Shown here: one piece after another, positions 26,147 through 35,495 of the stretch | Position numbering within the stretch: position 1 is the stretch's first letter | How the letters are laid out: each line of letters starts with the position of its first letter | Source: Vermiculatibacterium agrestimuris | GTDB taxonomy: Bacteria; Bacillota; Clostridia; Oscillospirales; Oscillospiraceae | DNA length: 64,000 nucleotides | Reading direction: 5' to 3' | Assembly: GCF_943193085.1 (NCBI RefSeq) | Contig: NZ_CALPCU010000002.1 | Span: forward strand, 62,001-126,000 | The notes under the pieces: generated by a model | Databases searched by the model: none | Seen by the model: only the letters and a program-made list of their open reading frames with translations | Told to the model about the DNA's origin: nothing | Made by a program: the position numbers and the translations under genes

Positions 26147-26175
26147 ATTGTACCACAAGAAGCAGAAGAAGCAAA
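26147..26175 (-). promoter_or_regulatory. proBA promoter
   Basis: Minus strand TTTGCT, 17 bp, TACAAT (-10 at 26152-26147). Confidence 0.6.
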
Positions 26176-26281
26176 GCGCAAAGTGCGCATCCGCGCTTTT
26201 TTCAATTCAACGAATTTTTGCGTAAAATTTTCATCTATTTAAGAAAACTACCCAGTTTTTATGATTTTCTCCTGATTTTAG

Positions 26282-26310
26282 TTGAAATCTTCGAATGAAT
26301 GGGGTACAAT
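26282..26310 (+). promoter_or_regulatory. Promoter of the trmL-glycolysis operon
   Basis: TTGAAA (26282-26287), 17 bp, TACAAT (26305-26310), about 30 bases before the trmL start. Confidence 0.75.
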
Positions 26311-26342
26311 AGCCGGAGCGACCAAAAAGGAGGGAGCGCTCC

Positions 26343-26873
26343 ATGCTGAATATTGTTTTGGTGGAGCCTGAGATCCCCCCGAATACCGGCAACGTGGCCC
26401 GCACCTGTGCCGCCACCGGCATCCGTCTTCATCTGGTGGAGCCCCTGGGCTTCGATATCAGCGACAAGGCGGTGAAGCGGGCCGGTCTGGACTATTGGCA
26501 CCTGGTAGACCTTCACGTGTGGAGCTCCCTGGACGAGCTTTTTGCCCGGGAGGATCCCCAGGATATCTGGCTGGCCACCGCCAAAGCCCCCAGAAGCTAC
26601 GCCGACCCCGGCGTCACCTTCCGGGACGGGTGCTGGCTGTTTTTCGGCAAGGAGACCAAAGGTCTGCCCCAGGCGTTCCGGTACGCCCATGCCCAGCGCT
26701 GTATCCGCATCCCCATCCGTTCAGACGCAAGGTGTCTGAACCTGTCTAACTCCGTTGCCATCCTCGCTTACGAGGCCCTGCGGCAAACCGGCTTTTCCGG
26801 TCTGAGCCCTATGGGAGAGATGGCGCGGGACACATCCCCGGCGGAATTTGAACAAGGAGGGCAAACACCATGA
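26343..26873 (+). CDS. trmL: tRNA (cytidine/uridine-34-2'-O)-methyltransferase TrmL
   Basis: 176-residue SPOUT-class knotted methyltransferase that modifies the wobble ribose of tRNA-Leu. Motifs: NIVLVEPEIPPNTGNVARTCAATG at the N terminus, LFFGKETKGLP, and the knot CIRIPIRSDARCLNLSNSVAILAYEALRQTG. About 20 residues longer at the C terminus than the E. coli enzyme. Its stop overlaps the pgk start (ATGA), so it is co-expressed with the lower glycolytic genes. Confidence 0.93.
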   Translation: MLNIVLVEPEIPPNTGNVARTCAATGIRLHLVEPLGFDISDKAVKRAGLDYWHLVDLHVWSSLDELFAREDPQDIWLATAKAPRSYADPGVTFRDGCWLFFGKETKGLPQAFRYAHAQRCIRIPIRSDARCLNLSNSVAILAYEALRQTGFSGLSPMGEMARDTSPAEFEQGGQTP

Positions 26874-28150
26874 ACTACAATAAGAAGACAGTCAAAGACG
26901 TAGATGTAAAGGGCAAGAAAGTCCTGCTTCGCTGTGATTTCAACGTACCTCTCGCCAAGGACGGCAGCGGCGTCATCACCGATGATAAGCGCATCCGGGC
27001 CGCCCTGCCCACCATCCAGTACCTGCTGGAGGGCGGCGCCGCCGTCATCGCCTGCTCCCATATGGGCAAGCCTGAGGCCAGCTTCGACAAGTGGGTCAAA
27101 AAGCAGACCGAGAAGGGGAAGGATCCCGCCTCCCTCACCGAGGAGAAGTGGAAAAAGTCTCTTCAGGAGCTGCGCATGGAGCCCGTGGCCGCCCGCCTTT
27201 CCGAGCTGCTGGGTAAGCCGGTGATCCTGGCCGACGACGTGGTGGGCCCCGACGCCACCGCCAAGGCCGCCGCGCTCAAGAGCGGCGAGATCATGCTCCT
27301 GCAGAACACCCGCTTTGAGAAGGGCGAGACCAAGGGCGATGCCGAGCTGGCCAAGAAGATGGCCGCCCTGACCGGGGAGAACGGCCTTTATGTCTCCGAC
27401 GCCTTCGGCGCCGTCCACCGCGCCCATGCCTCCACCGCGGTGGTGGCCGACTACCTGCCCGCCGTCAGCGGCTTCCTCATTCAGAAGGAGCTGGAAATCA
27501 TCGGCGGGGCCCTGGCCGATCCCAAGCGGCCCCTGGTGGCCATCCTGGGCGGCAGCAAGGTCTCCTCCAAGATCGGCGTCATCAACAACCTGCTGGAGAT
27601 CGCCGACACCATCATCATCGGCGGCGGCATGGCCTACACCTTCTCCGCCGCCCAGGGCGGCAAGGTGGGCAGCAGCCTTCTGGAAAGCGACTGGATGGAT
27701 TACTCCAAGGAGATGGTGGAAAAGGCCGCGGCCAAGGGCGTGAAGCTCCTTCTGCCGGTAGACACCGTCATCGCCGACAAGTTTGCCGCCGACGCCGACA
27801 GCCGGGTGGTGGCCATCGGCGAGATCCCCGACGGCTGGATGGGTCTGGACATCGGCCCTGAGACCGTGAAGCTCTACTGCGACGCGGTGAAGGGTGCGGG
27901 CACCGTCATCTGGAACGGCCCCATGGGGGTCTTTGAGTTCGAGAAGTTCGCCGCCGGCACCAAGGCGGTGGCCCAGGCTCTCAGCGAGACCAGCGCCATC
28001 ACCATCATCGGCGGCGGCGACAGCGCGGCCGCTGTCCAGCAGCTGGGCTATGCCGACAAGATGACCCACATCAGCACCGGCGGCGGCGCCAGTTTGGAGT
28101 TCATGGAGGGCAAGGAGCTGCCCGGCGTCGCTTGCCTTTTGGATGCGTAA
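26870..28150 (+). CDS. pgk: Phosphoglycerate kinase
   Basis: 426 residues; makes ATP and 3-phosphoglycerate from 1,3-bisphosphoglycerate. Both Rossmann lobes are complete. Substrate-binding RCDFNVPL (about 22-29), CSHMGKP, RFEKGE and the basic patch are in the N lobe. The nucleotide lobe has LGGSKVSSKIGVINNLL, WNGPMGVFEF and the closing GGGDSAAAVQQLG. A longer loop after the SHMGKP region (KWVKKQTEKGKDPASLTEEK) makes it slightly larger than usual. AAGGAGG precedes the start. Confidence 0.97.
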   Translation: MNYNKKTVKDVDVKGKKVLLRCDFNVPLAKDGSGVITDDKRIRAALPTIQYLLEGGAAVIACSHMGKPEASFDKWVKKQTEKGKDPASLTEEKWKKSLQELRMEPVAARLSELLGKPVILADDVVGPDATAKAAALKSGEIMLLQNTRFEKGETKGDAELAKKMAALTGENGLYVSDAFGAVHRAHASTAVVADYLPAVSGFLIQKELEIIGGALADPKRPLVAILGGSKVSSKIGVINNLLEIADTIIIGGGMAYTFSAAQGGKVGSSLLESDWMDYSKEMVEKAAAKGVKLLLPVDTVIADKFAADADSRVVAIGEIPDGWMGLDIGPETVKLYCDAVKGAGTVIWNGPMGVFEFEKFAAGTKAVAQALSETSAITIIGGGDSAAAVQQLGYADKMTHISTGGGASLEFMEGKELPGVACLLDA

Positions 28151-28185
28151 GATCCTCATTTTATTGGAAAAGGAGCCATTTACCC

Positions 28186-28959
28186 GTGAATAGAAGATAC
28201 CGCAAGACCATCATCGCCGGAAACTGGAAGATGAACAAAACCCTCAGCGAGACCCGGGCCTTTGCCGAAGAACTCAAGCCTCTGCTGGGCCGACCCAAGT
28301 GGTGCGAGGTGGTGCTGTGCACTCCCTTTGTCAACCTTCAGGCCGCCACCCGCCTGTTCAAGGACAGCCGGGTATCCATCGCCGCCGAGAACTGCCACTA
28401 CGAGTCCTCCGGCGCCTATACCGGCGAGGTGTCCCCCGAGATGCTCAAGGACATCGGCGTAAAGTATGTCATCATCGGCCACTCCGAGCGCCGGCAATAT
28501 TACAACGAGACCGACTTCACCGTCAACAAGAAGGTGAAGGCCGCCCTGGAGGCGGGTCTCAGGCCCATCGTCTGCGTGGGTGAGAGCCTGGAGCAGCGGG
28601 AGCTGGGGGTGACCCTGGAGCTTATCACCTATCAGGTCAAGTGCGCCCTCAGCGGCGTCAGCGCCGAAAAGATGCGCCACGTGGTCTTCGCCTACGAGCC
28701 CATCTGGGCCATCGGCACCGGCAAGACCGCCACCTCCGCCGAGGCCCAGGAGGTCTGCGAGCACATCCGCACCATCATCCGCAAGCTCTACGGGGCTCGG
28801 GTGGCCCGCTCGGTGACCATCCAGTACGGCGGCTCCATGAACGCCAAGAATGCCTATGAGCTTCTGGGCCAGCCCGACATCGACGGCGGGCTCATCGGCG
28901 GCGCCAGCCTGAAGGCTGACCAGTTCGTGGAGATCGTCAACGCCGCGAATCAAGATTAA
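28186..28959 (+). CDS. tpiA: Triosephosphate isomerase
   Basis: 257-residue TIM barrel. Catalytic residues in context: Lys in AGNWKMNKT, His in IGHSERR, Glu in AYEPIWAIGTG; the phosphate-binding YGGSMNAKNA follows. The GTG at 28186 is the start: AAAAGGAG lies 10 or so bases ahead, and the catalytic Lys is only about 15 residues in, so no later start is possible. Confidence 0.96.
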   Translation: MNRRYRKTIIAGNWKMNKTLSETRAFAEELKPLLGRPKWCEVVLCTPFVNLQAATRLFKDSRVSIAAENCHYESSGAYTGEVSPEMLKDIGVKYVIIGHSERRQYYNETDFTVNKKVKAALEAGLRPIVCVGESLEQRELGVTLELITYQVKCALSGVSAEKMRHVVFAYEPIWAIGTGKTATSAEAQEVCEHIRTIIRKLYGARVARSVTIQYGGSMNAKNAYELLGQPDIDGGLIGGASLKADQFVEIVNAANQD

Positions 28960-28976
28960 ACGAGGCGAGGTATTTT

Positions 28977-30500
28977 ATGAGTAAAACACCTACCACCCTC
29001 ATCATCATGGACGGCTTTGGCCTCCGGGATGAGACCATGGGCAACGCCATTGCCAATGCCCGCAAGCCCTTTTTGGAGAAGGTCTTTGAGGGATGTCCCG
29101 GCTGCAAGCTCTCCGCCTCCGGACTGGATGTGGGTCTCCCCGACGGCCAGATGGGCAACTCCGAGGTGGGCCACACCAATATCGGCGCGGGCCGGGTGGT
29201 CTTCCAGGATCTGCCCAAGATCACCAAGGCCATCGAGGACGGGACATTTTTCCAGAACAAGGCCTATCAGGACGCCATGCTCTCCGCCAAGGCCGCGGGC
29301 AGAGCCGTCCACATTTTCGGTCTGATGTCCAACGGCGGCGTCCACAGCCACATCACCCATATTGAGGCCGCGGTGAAGATGGCCCACGACCTGGGCTGCG
29401 AGAAGATCTTTGTCCACTGCTTTATGGACGGCCGGGACGTGCCTCCCACCTCGGGCAAGGGCTTTGTGGCCCAGATGAAGAAGACCTGCGACCAGTATGG
29501 GGCGCAGATCGCCACCATCTCCGGCCGCTACTACGCCATGGACCGGGACACCAACTGGGATCGGGTGGAGAGAGCCTATAAGGCCATGGTCTACGGCGAG
29601 AGCGCCGAGCGCTTCATTGGCGACCCTGTGGGCGCCATGGAGGCCAGCTACGCCGCTGACGTCACCGACGAGTTCGTCATCCCCGTCATCACCGCCGAGA
29701 ACGCGGAGATTGGCGAGGGGGACAGCATCATCTTCATGAACTTCCGCCCCGACCGGGCCCGGGAGATCACCCGCACCTTTGTGGATCCCGGCTTCAACGG
29801 CTTTGAGCGGAAGAAGGGCTTCTTCCATGTAAACTACGTCTGCACCACCTCCTACGACGCGTCCATGCCCAATGTGGAGGTGGCCTTCCCCAAGGAGAGT
29901 CTGAACAACATCTTCGGCGAATATATCTCCCAGCAGGGCATGACCCAGCTGCGCATCGCGGAGACAGAGAAGTACGCCCACGTCACCTTCTTCTTTAACG
30001 GCGGCGTGGAGACCGTCTTCCCCGGGGAAGACCGGGTGCTCATCCCCTCCCCCAAGGTTCCCACCTACGATATGAAGCCCGACATGTCCGCCCGCGAGGT
30101 GGCCGCCGAGGCGGTACGCCGCATTGAGAGCGGCGAATACGATGTGATCATCCTCAACTTTGCCAACTGCGACATGGTGGGCCACACCGGCGTTTACGAG
30201 GCCGCCCGCCTTGCCGTGGAGACGGTGGACGAGTGCGTGGGCCAGGTGGTGGAGGCCACCCAGAAGATGGGCGGCGTGGCTCTTATCACCGCCGACCACG
30301 GCAACGCCGACCGGATGCTGGAGCCTGACGGCGTGACCCCCTATACCGCCCACACCACCAACCTGGTGCCCTTCTATATCGTGGGCGCGGACGTGAAGCT
30401 GCGGGATGGCAAGCTGTGCGACATCGCCCCCACCATGCTGGATCTCATGGGCCTGCAAAAGCCCAGGGAGATGACGGGGGATACCCTCATCCAGTCCTAA
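28977..30500 (+). CDS. gpmI: Cofactor-independent phosphoglycerate mutase
   Basis: 507-residue Mn2+-dependent mutase that interconverts 3- and 2-phosphoglycerate. The alkaline-phosphatase-like domain opens with TLIIMDGFGLRDETMGNAI; the catalytic Ser lies in GQMGNSEVGHTNIGAGR; metal ligands follow in NFANCDMVGHTG and ITADHGNAD. Manganese dependence is of interest because a Mn2+-type riboswitch occurs elsewhere in the window. Starts 17 bases after tpiA. Confidence 0.97.
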   Translation: MSKTPTTLIIMDGFGLRDETMGNAIANARKPFLEKVFEGCPGCKLSASGLDVGLPDGQMGNSEVGHTNIGAGRVVFQDLPKITKAIEDGTFFQNKAYQDAMLSAKAAGRAVHIFGLMSNGGVHSHITHIEAAVKMAHDLGCEKIFVHCFMDGRDVPPTSGKGFVAQMKKTCDQYGAQIATISGRYYAMDRDTNWDRVERAYKAMVYGESAERFIGDPVGAMEASYAADVTDEFVIPVITAENAEIGEGDSIIFMNFRPDRAREITRTFVDPGFNGFERKKGFFHVNYVCTTSYDASMPNVEVAFPKESLNNIFGEYISQQGMTQLRIAETEKYAHVTFFFNGGVETVFPGEDRVLIPSPKVPTYDMKPDMSAREVAAEAVRRIESGEYDVIILNFANCDMVGHTGVYEAARLAVETVDECVGQVVEATQKMGGVALITADHGNADRMLEPDGVTPYTAHTTNLVPFYIVGADVKLRDGKLCDIAPTMLDLMGLQKPREMTGDTLIQS

Positions 30501-30554
30501 CTCATGTGTACCCTGGGGCGAAATTGCCCCTGAATACGAAAGGAGATCATTATT

Positions 30555-31856
<1,302 letters not shown>

Positions 31857-31865
31857 GAACGAAGA

Positions 31866-31976
31866 GTGGAGCAGGGGAATGCCGAGGGCGCAACGACAGA
31901 GCGAAGCGAAATTTTGATGAGCTGCAGGCTCAAAGAGATTTTGCGCAGTCGGAGGAGTTGCGCCCGAGGCGTCCAC
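31866..31976 (+). ncRNA. Structured element downstream of eno, unidentified
   Basis: Nested complementary segments: GTGGA 31866-31870 with TCCAC 31972-31976; GCC 31881 with GGC 31968; GGGCGCAAC 31886-31894 with GTTGCGCCC 31957-31965, next to an internal loop of facing GA dinucleotides; GCGAAAT 31906-31912 with ATTTTGC 31938-31944; GAGC with GCTC at the tip. A terminator follows at 32009. It could be a small RNA from the 3' region of the eno transcript or an intergenic repeat family; I do not recognise it. Confidence 0.45.
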
Positions 31977-32008
31977 CCTCCTGCGTAGCTTGACAGCCTC
32001 TGCATGAG

Positions 32009-32040
32009 AAAAGACCGGCCCGTCTGGGCCGGTCTTTTTC
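32009..32040. terminator. Bidirectional terminator between eno and prfB
   Basis: AAAAGACCGGCCC / GGGCCGGTCTTTTT stem with a short loop. Confidence 0.9.
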
Positions 32041-32049
32041 GTTCTTTTA

Positions 32050-33171
32050 TTACTTTGTCGCCCAATTGCCCGTGGCGGCACATTTCAGGTAGGCGTTGAT
32101 GAAGCCGTCCAGGTTGCCGTCCATCACAGAATCAATGTTGCTGGTCTCAAAGTTGGTGCGCAGATCCTTCACCATCTGATAGGGCATGAACACATAAGAG
32201 CGGATCTGGCTGCCCCACTCGATCTTCAGCTGCACGCCCTTTAGATCGGAGATCTTCTCCGCCTTCTCCTGCATCTGCAGCTCCACCAGCTTGGCCCGGA
32301 GCATCCGCATACAGTTTTCCTTGTTCTGGAACTGGCTGCGCTCCTCCTGGCTGGCCACCACGATGCCCGTGGCCTTGTGGATGAGCCGCACGGCGGAGGA
32401 GGTCTTGTTGATGTGCTGGCCGCCGGCGCCCGAGGCCCGGTAGACCTGCATCTCGTAATCCTCGTCCTTGATCACGATGTCCGCATCCTCCGGCAGGTCG
32501 GGCATCACCTCCACCGAGGCGAAGGAGGTCTGCCTTCTGGCGTTGGCGTCGAAGGGAGACACCCGCACCAGCCGGTGCACCCCGTGCTCGCCCCGCAGAC
32601 AGCCGTATACGTTCTCCCCCTCGATCATGATGGTAGCCGACTTGATACCCGCCTCATCCGCCTCCTGGTAGTCCATGATCTTGTAGGTAAATCCCTTGCG
32701 CTCCACCCAGCGGGTGTACATGCGGTAGAGCATCTGGGCCCAGTCCTGGGCTTCGGTGCCGCCGGCGCCGGGGTGGATGGTCAGGATGACGTTGGAAGCG
32801 TCGTACTCCCCGGTGAGCAGGGTGGAAAGGCGCGCCTCCTCCATCTCCTCCTCCAGCTTGGCAAAGCCCTCTTCCAGCTCGGGCAGAAGGCTCTCGTCCT
32901 CCATCTCATTGCCCATCTCGCACAGGGTGAGCAGGTCGTCCCACTCCCCCTCCCGCTTCTTCTGGTTTTCCAGCTTGCCGCGAAGGGTATTCATCCGCCG
33001 GGTGGCCTTCTGGGACTTTTCCAAATCGTCCCAGAATCCCTCGCTGGCGCTTTCCGACTCCAGCATCTCCAGCTCCCGGGCGGCGGCGTCCAGATCCAGC
33101 GCCTGACTCAGATCGTCCAGCGCGGGCTTGAGGTTATTCAGCCGCACCTTGTATTCGTCAAATTGAAGCAT
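32050..33171 (-). CDS. prfB: Peptide chain release factor 2
   Basis: 373-residue release factor that ends translation at UAA and UGA. The peptidyl-transferase motif GGQ is in SGAGGQHINKTSSAVRL; the stop-codon reading tripeptide SPF is in VRVSPFDANARRQTSFASVEV. The N-terminal helical domain runs in a single open frame from MLQFDEYKVRL through LDLDAAARELEMLE. The usual in-frame UGA and CUU-UGA frameshift site near codon 25 are therefore missing. ATG 33171 is chosen; GTG 33180 is possible. Confidence 0.95.
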   Translation of the reverse strand: MLQFDEYKVRLNNLKPALDDLSQALDLDAAARELEMLESESASEGFWDDLEKSQKATRRMNTLRGKLENQKKREGEWDDLLTLCEMGNEMEDESLLPELEEGFAKLEEEMEEARLSTLLTGEYDASNVILTIHPGAGGTEAQDWAQMLYRMYTRWVERKGFTYKIMDYQEADEAGIKSATIMIEGENVYGCLRGEHGVHRLVRVSPFDANARRQTSFASVEVMPDLPEDADIVIKDEDYEMQVYRASGAGGQHINKTSSAVRLIHKATGIVVASQEERSQFQNKENCMRMLRAKLVELQMQEKAEKISDLKGVQLKIEWGSQIRSYVFMPYQMVKDLRTNFETSNIDSVMDGNLDGFINAYLKCAATGNWATK

Positions 33172-33220
33172 AGTCCACACTCACATTTCCAAAAAAATCG
33201 GCTATGAAATCAGCTCCATT

Positions 33221-33249
33221 ATTATATCCAAGCAGGGGCTTTTTGTAAA
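33221..33249 (-). promoter_or_regulatory. prfB promoter
   Basis: Minus strand TTTACA (33249-33244), 17 bp, TATAAT (33226-33221), about 50 bases before the prfB start. Confidence 0.75.
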
Positions 33250-33282
33250 GGAGAAATCGCCCAACAGCCCGGAAAAGCGCAA

Positions 33283-33305
33283 AAACCGCCCCTTGGGGCG
33301 GTCTT
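33283..33305 (-). terminator. Terminator-like hairpin, leftward
   Basis: ACCGCCCC / GGGGCGGT inverted repeat with a TTTTTG tail in the minus sense; its transcript of origin is unclear. Confidence 0.5.
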
Positions 33306-33467
33306 TGAGTCTCATCGGTCACTGGGGACGGCGGTGGGTGGGGCGGAAAAGATCAAGTCATCCACGTCCCCTTTTTCTCCGCCGCCCCGGGTGGGCAGGG
33401 TCTTCTCCTCCACAGCGGCGCCTCCTCTCGGCAAAGGTTACTTCCTCCCATCTTATGCGCCCCCTGG

Positions 33468-33499
33468 GAAAAAGATTCCGCCGCTGTGGGATCTTTTTC
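33468..33499. terminator. Terminator-like hairpin before the CAT-like promoter
   Basis: GAAAAAGATTCC pairs with GGGATCTTTTTC (one G-T pair) around an eight-base loop. It ends one base before the -35 box of the next promoter and would insulate it. Confidence 0.6.
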
Positions 33500-33528
33500 T
33501 TGTCATCCTCCCCCCTGTGTGGTATAGT
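33500..33528 (+). promoter_or_regulatory. Promoter of the CAT-like gene
   Basis: TTGTCA (33500-33505), 17 bp, TATAGT (33523-33528). Confidence 0.75.
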
Positions 33529-33560
33529 AGACAAACTCACCCCAAAAGGAGGTACCGGAC

Positions 33561-34175
33561 ATGAGGGAGATCCATCCTGATGAGACCAGCCGGGCCGCGG
33601 CGTTTCAGCTGTGGATGCAGGCGCCCCAGCCCATGGTGACCCTGTTCAAGACCCTGGACGTGACCAATCTGGTCAGAGCCAGCCGAAAGGGCCGCAAATT
33701 CAACCTGCTCCTTTGCTGGTGCATCGGTAAGGCGGCCTGCCAGGTGCCGGAATTTTACCTGCTCCCTGTGGGGGACAAGCTCATGGCCTACGACCAGCTT
33801 GCCGTCAATACCGTGGTCGCCGTCCGGGACGGCGGCATCAACACCTGCGACGTCCCCTTCTCCCAGGACCTGGAGGTCTTCGCGCAAAACTATCTGGCCC
33901 TCACCGCGCAGGTGCGCGAAAGCTGCCAGAACTATGACCTGACCGACCACATGGTCATCGGCACCTCCGCCCTCACCCAGACCGAGATCGACGGCGCGGT
34001 CAACATCTACGCCGGATTTTACAACAATCCCTTCGTTATCTGGGGCCGGTATCGGAAGCGTCTTTGGCGGGCGGCGCTGCCGGTGTCCTTCCAGTTCCAC
34101 CACACCCAGATGGACGGCGGACACGCCGCCCGGTTTCTGGAGCTTCTGCAGGCGGAAATAAACAGTCTGAAATAA
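33561..34175 (+). CDS. Chloramphenicol acetyltransferase-like protein
   Basis: 204 residues of the CAT trimeric acyltransferase fold. The catalytic motif is preserved as HHTQMDGGHAARFL near residues 173-186 (the family's HHxxxDG), and the N-terminal half has the expected TLDVTNLVRASRKGRKFNLLLCWCIGKAA segment. Many chromosomal CAT-like proteins do not confer chloramphenicol resistance, and the true acceptor here is unknown. Single gene with its own promoter and no clear terminator before the tRNA promoter. Confidence 0.8.
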   Translation: MREIHPDETSRAAAFQLWMQAPQPMVTLFKTLDVTNLVRASRKGRKFNLLLCWCIGKAACQVPEFYLLPVGDKLMAYDQLAVNTVVAVRDGGINTCDVPFSQDLEVFAQNYLALTAQVRESCQNYDLTDHMVIGTSALTQTEIDGAVNIYAGFYNNPFVIWGRYRKRLWRAALPVSFQFHHTQMDGGHAARFLELLQAEINSLK

Positions 34176-34195
34176 GCCGGCAGAGGAATTTTTTC

Positions 34196-34224
34196 TTGAC
34201 ATGGGGCATAGGCTATGATATAGT
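34196..34224 (+). promoter_or_regulatory. tRNA promoter
   Basis: Consensus TTGACA (34196-34201), 17 bp, TATAGT (34219-34224), about 30 bases before the first tRNA; the strongest promoter in the window. Confidence 0.85.
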
Positions 34225-34253
34225 AGATAAGCACTTAAAAGGCCATACCAGAT

Positions 34254-34341
34254 GCCGGAGTGGCGGAATTGGTAGACGCCCGGGACTTAAAATCCTGTGT
34301 TCCTAAAGAACGTGCCGGTTCGACTCCGGTCTCCGGCACCA
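34254..34341 (+). tRNA. tRNA-Leu (UAA)
   Basis: Class II tRNA of 88 bases including encoded CCA. Acceptor stem GCCGGAG / CTCCGGC; anticodon loop CTTAAAA gives anticodon TAA; the long variable arm and the TPsiC loop GGTTCGACTCC are present. Confidence 0.96.
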
Positions 34342-34347
34342 TGATAT

Positions 34348-34423
<76 letters not shown>

Positions 34424-34424
34424 A

Positions 34425-34461
34425 AAAGTCACCGTTTCCCACTGGAAACGGTGACTTTCTT
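34425..34461 (+). terminator. tRNA operon terminator
   Basis: AAAGTCACCGTTTCC / GGAAACGGTGACTTT, a 15-bp stem with a four-base loop and T-rich tail directly after the tRNA-fMet CCA. Confidence 0.9.
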
Positions 34462-34569
34462 TATCTTTTGCGGTAGTTTGTGCGGCAGAGATTTCCCTGA
34501 CCCAAACCGTGACCCATACGGGGAAAGGGCTGGAAAGGGCTGAACCACAACGGAGAGGGCGCTTCCTTG

Positions 34570-34598
34570 TTGTCGTATTACAAATTTGGTGATATAAT
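34570..34598 (+). promoter_or_regulatory. Promoter of the orphan tRNA-proximal gene
   Basis: TTGTCG (34570-34575), 17 bp, TATAAT (34593-34598), then AAGGAGGA six bases before the start codon. Confidence 0.75.
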
Positions 34599-34626
34599 AT
34601 CAAAAACAGCTTAAGGAGGAATAAAT

Positions 34627-35097
34627 ATGCTTTTCTCTGAAATTACATCAAAACTAACAGGAATCTCGTGTCCCGTATTTGGAGTGTCCTGGAATCCTCC
34701 GGCTAGTCAACGTACGGTTGCGAGAAAGATTATAACCTATTTAGAGGGGAAGCGGGTGCTTTACGAAGACCTTAATGATGAATTTGCTTGTTCCTGTGTG
34801 AAGTCGGTTTTAGAAATCAAAGATTTTTTGACAAATCAAATTTCCGATATCAAAGAAAATTCGGAACTTGAAACATATGTGCTGGGGATGAGAACCGCTT
34901 GCAACGCTTTTTTGAGTAAGTGCCATTTGGAGAGGGAAAACAAATGTGAATATTGCCATGTGGGGACAATAGAGAACATGATGTTTACTGTTGCTTTAGG
35001 GCAGCTAAGAACATCCTTTGGGGTTATGATAGGCCAAATCGCAAAAACCTTTGGTGCCGATGTTGAAGACTCGTTGGCACAAATAATCCCAGACTGA
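34627..35097 (+). CDS. Orphan protein in a tRNA-proximal island, unknown
   Basis: 156-residue soluble, mostly helical protein with six cysteines, including CEYCHVGTIENM near the C-terminal third. The opening GISCPVFGVSWNPPASQRTVARKIITYLEGKRVLY recalls a small uncharacterised family found near mobile elements, but I cannot name a function. It has a good promoter and ribosome site. Codon use is markedly AT-richer than the flanking genes. It lies between the tRNA operon and the tail of a tyrosine integrase, the position expected for surviving cargo of an integrated element. Confidence 0.65.
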   Translation: MLFSEITSKLTGISCPVFGVSWNPPASQRTVARKIITYLEGKRVLYEDLNDEFACSCVKSVLEIKDFLTNQISDIKENSELETYVLGMRTACNAFLSKCHLERENKCEYCHVGTIENMMFTVALGQLRTSFGVMIGQIAKTFGADVEDSLAQIIPD

Positions 35098-35103
35098 TTT
35101 TTC

Positions 35104-35199
35104 TTAGACGGACTGGGCCAAAATGCTACCCATTGTATTGGCTGCCTGGCGCTGGGCTTGGGTGGTGATGTGTGCGTAGGTGTCCAGTGTGTCACCTCA
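35104..35199 (-). pseudogene. C-terminal remnant of a tyrosine recombinase/integrase
   Basis: The minus strand encodes GDTLDTYAHITTQAQRQAAN followed by TMGSILAQSV and a stop (TAA at 35106-35104). TLDTYAHITT with a trailing helix is the standard end of phage and ICE integrases, including the catalytic Tyr. A stop lies immediately upstream at about 35200, so only about 30 codons remain. Its place next to two tRNAs fits a former integration site. Confidence 0.7.
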
Positions 35200-35409
35200 G
35201 ACACGCTCACCTCCCTGATGGAGCGGCTGTCGGGCGATCCCCGTTTTTTCTCCCCCCACCGTTCCTATATCATCAATTTGGAGCACATCACCGCGCTCAA
35301 TGCCGATAGCGTGCTCCTTGCAGGCGGTCAGCGGATCCCCGTAGTCCAGGCTGTCCTTCCCGCTCTGAAGCGGGCGTATGTGGCGTATCTGTCCCAGGCG
35401 GGGCATTAA
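35194..35409 (+). pseudogene. C-terminal remnant of a LytTR-domain regulator
   Basis: About 70 codons matching the second half of a LytTR DNA-binding domain (FFSPHRSYIINLEHITAL, then GGQRIPVVQAVLPALKRAYVAYL). There is no receiver domain or credible start: the frame opens inside the antisense of the integrase remnant. It is probably the downstream half of a regulator truncated by the recombination that left the integrase tail. Confidence 0.65.
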
Positions 35410-35442
35410 GAGCGCATAAAACTTTAGGATGTTTGTTGTATA

Positions 35443-35482
35443 AAAAAGGGACGGGCCCCGTCGGGCTCGCCCCTTTTCCGTG
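35443..35482 (-). terminator. Terminator of the flavin-motif lipoprotein gene
   Basis: Imperfect 11-bp G+C stem (GGGGCGAGCCC with GGGCCCGTCCC) followed on the minus strand by six Ts. Confidence 0.75.
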
Positions 35483-35495
35483 TCTGCTCCTTTTC

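Larger units (their letters stand above)
33172..33560. other. Intergenic region between prfB and the CAT-like gene
   Basis: Besides the two outward promoters, this gap contains two hairpins: 33283-33305, a terminator in the leftward sense (CCGCCCC / GGGGCGG, then a T run), and 33468-33499. The 160 bases between are G+C-rich with several self-complementary blocks. A leftward short frame (about 33353-33453) beginning MGGSNLCREEAPLWRRR lacks recognisable homology. A small RNA or gene remnant is possible; I see no supportable gene. Confidence 0.4.

Noticed and set aside
33293..33580. Rightward 95-codon frame before the CAT-like gene
   Set aside because: It crosses a hairpin and the promoter of the next gene and has no ribosome site or recognisable content.
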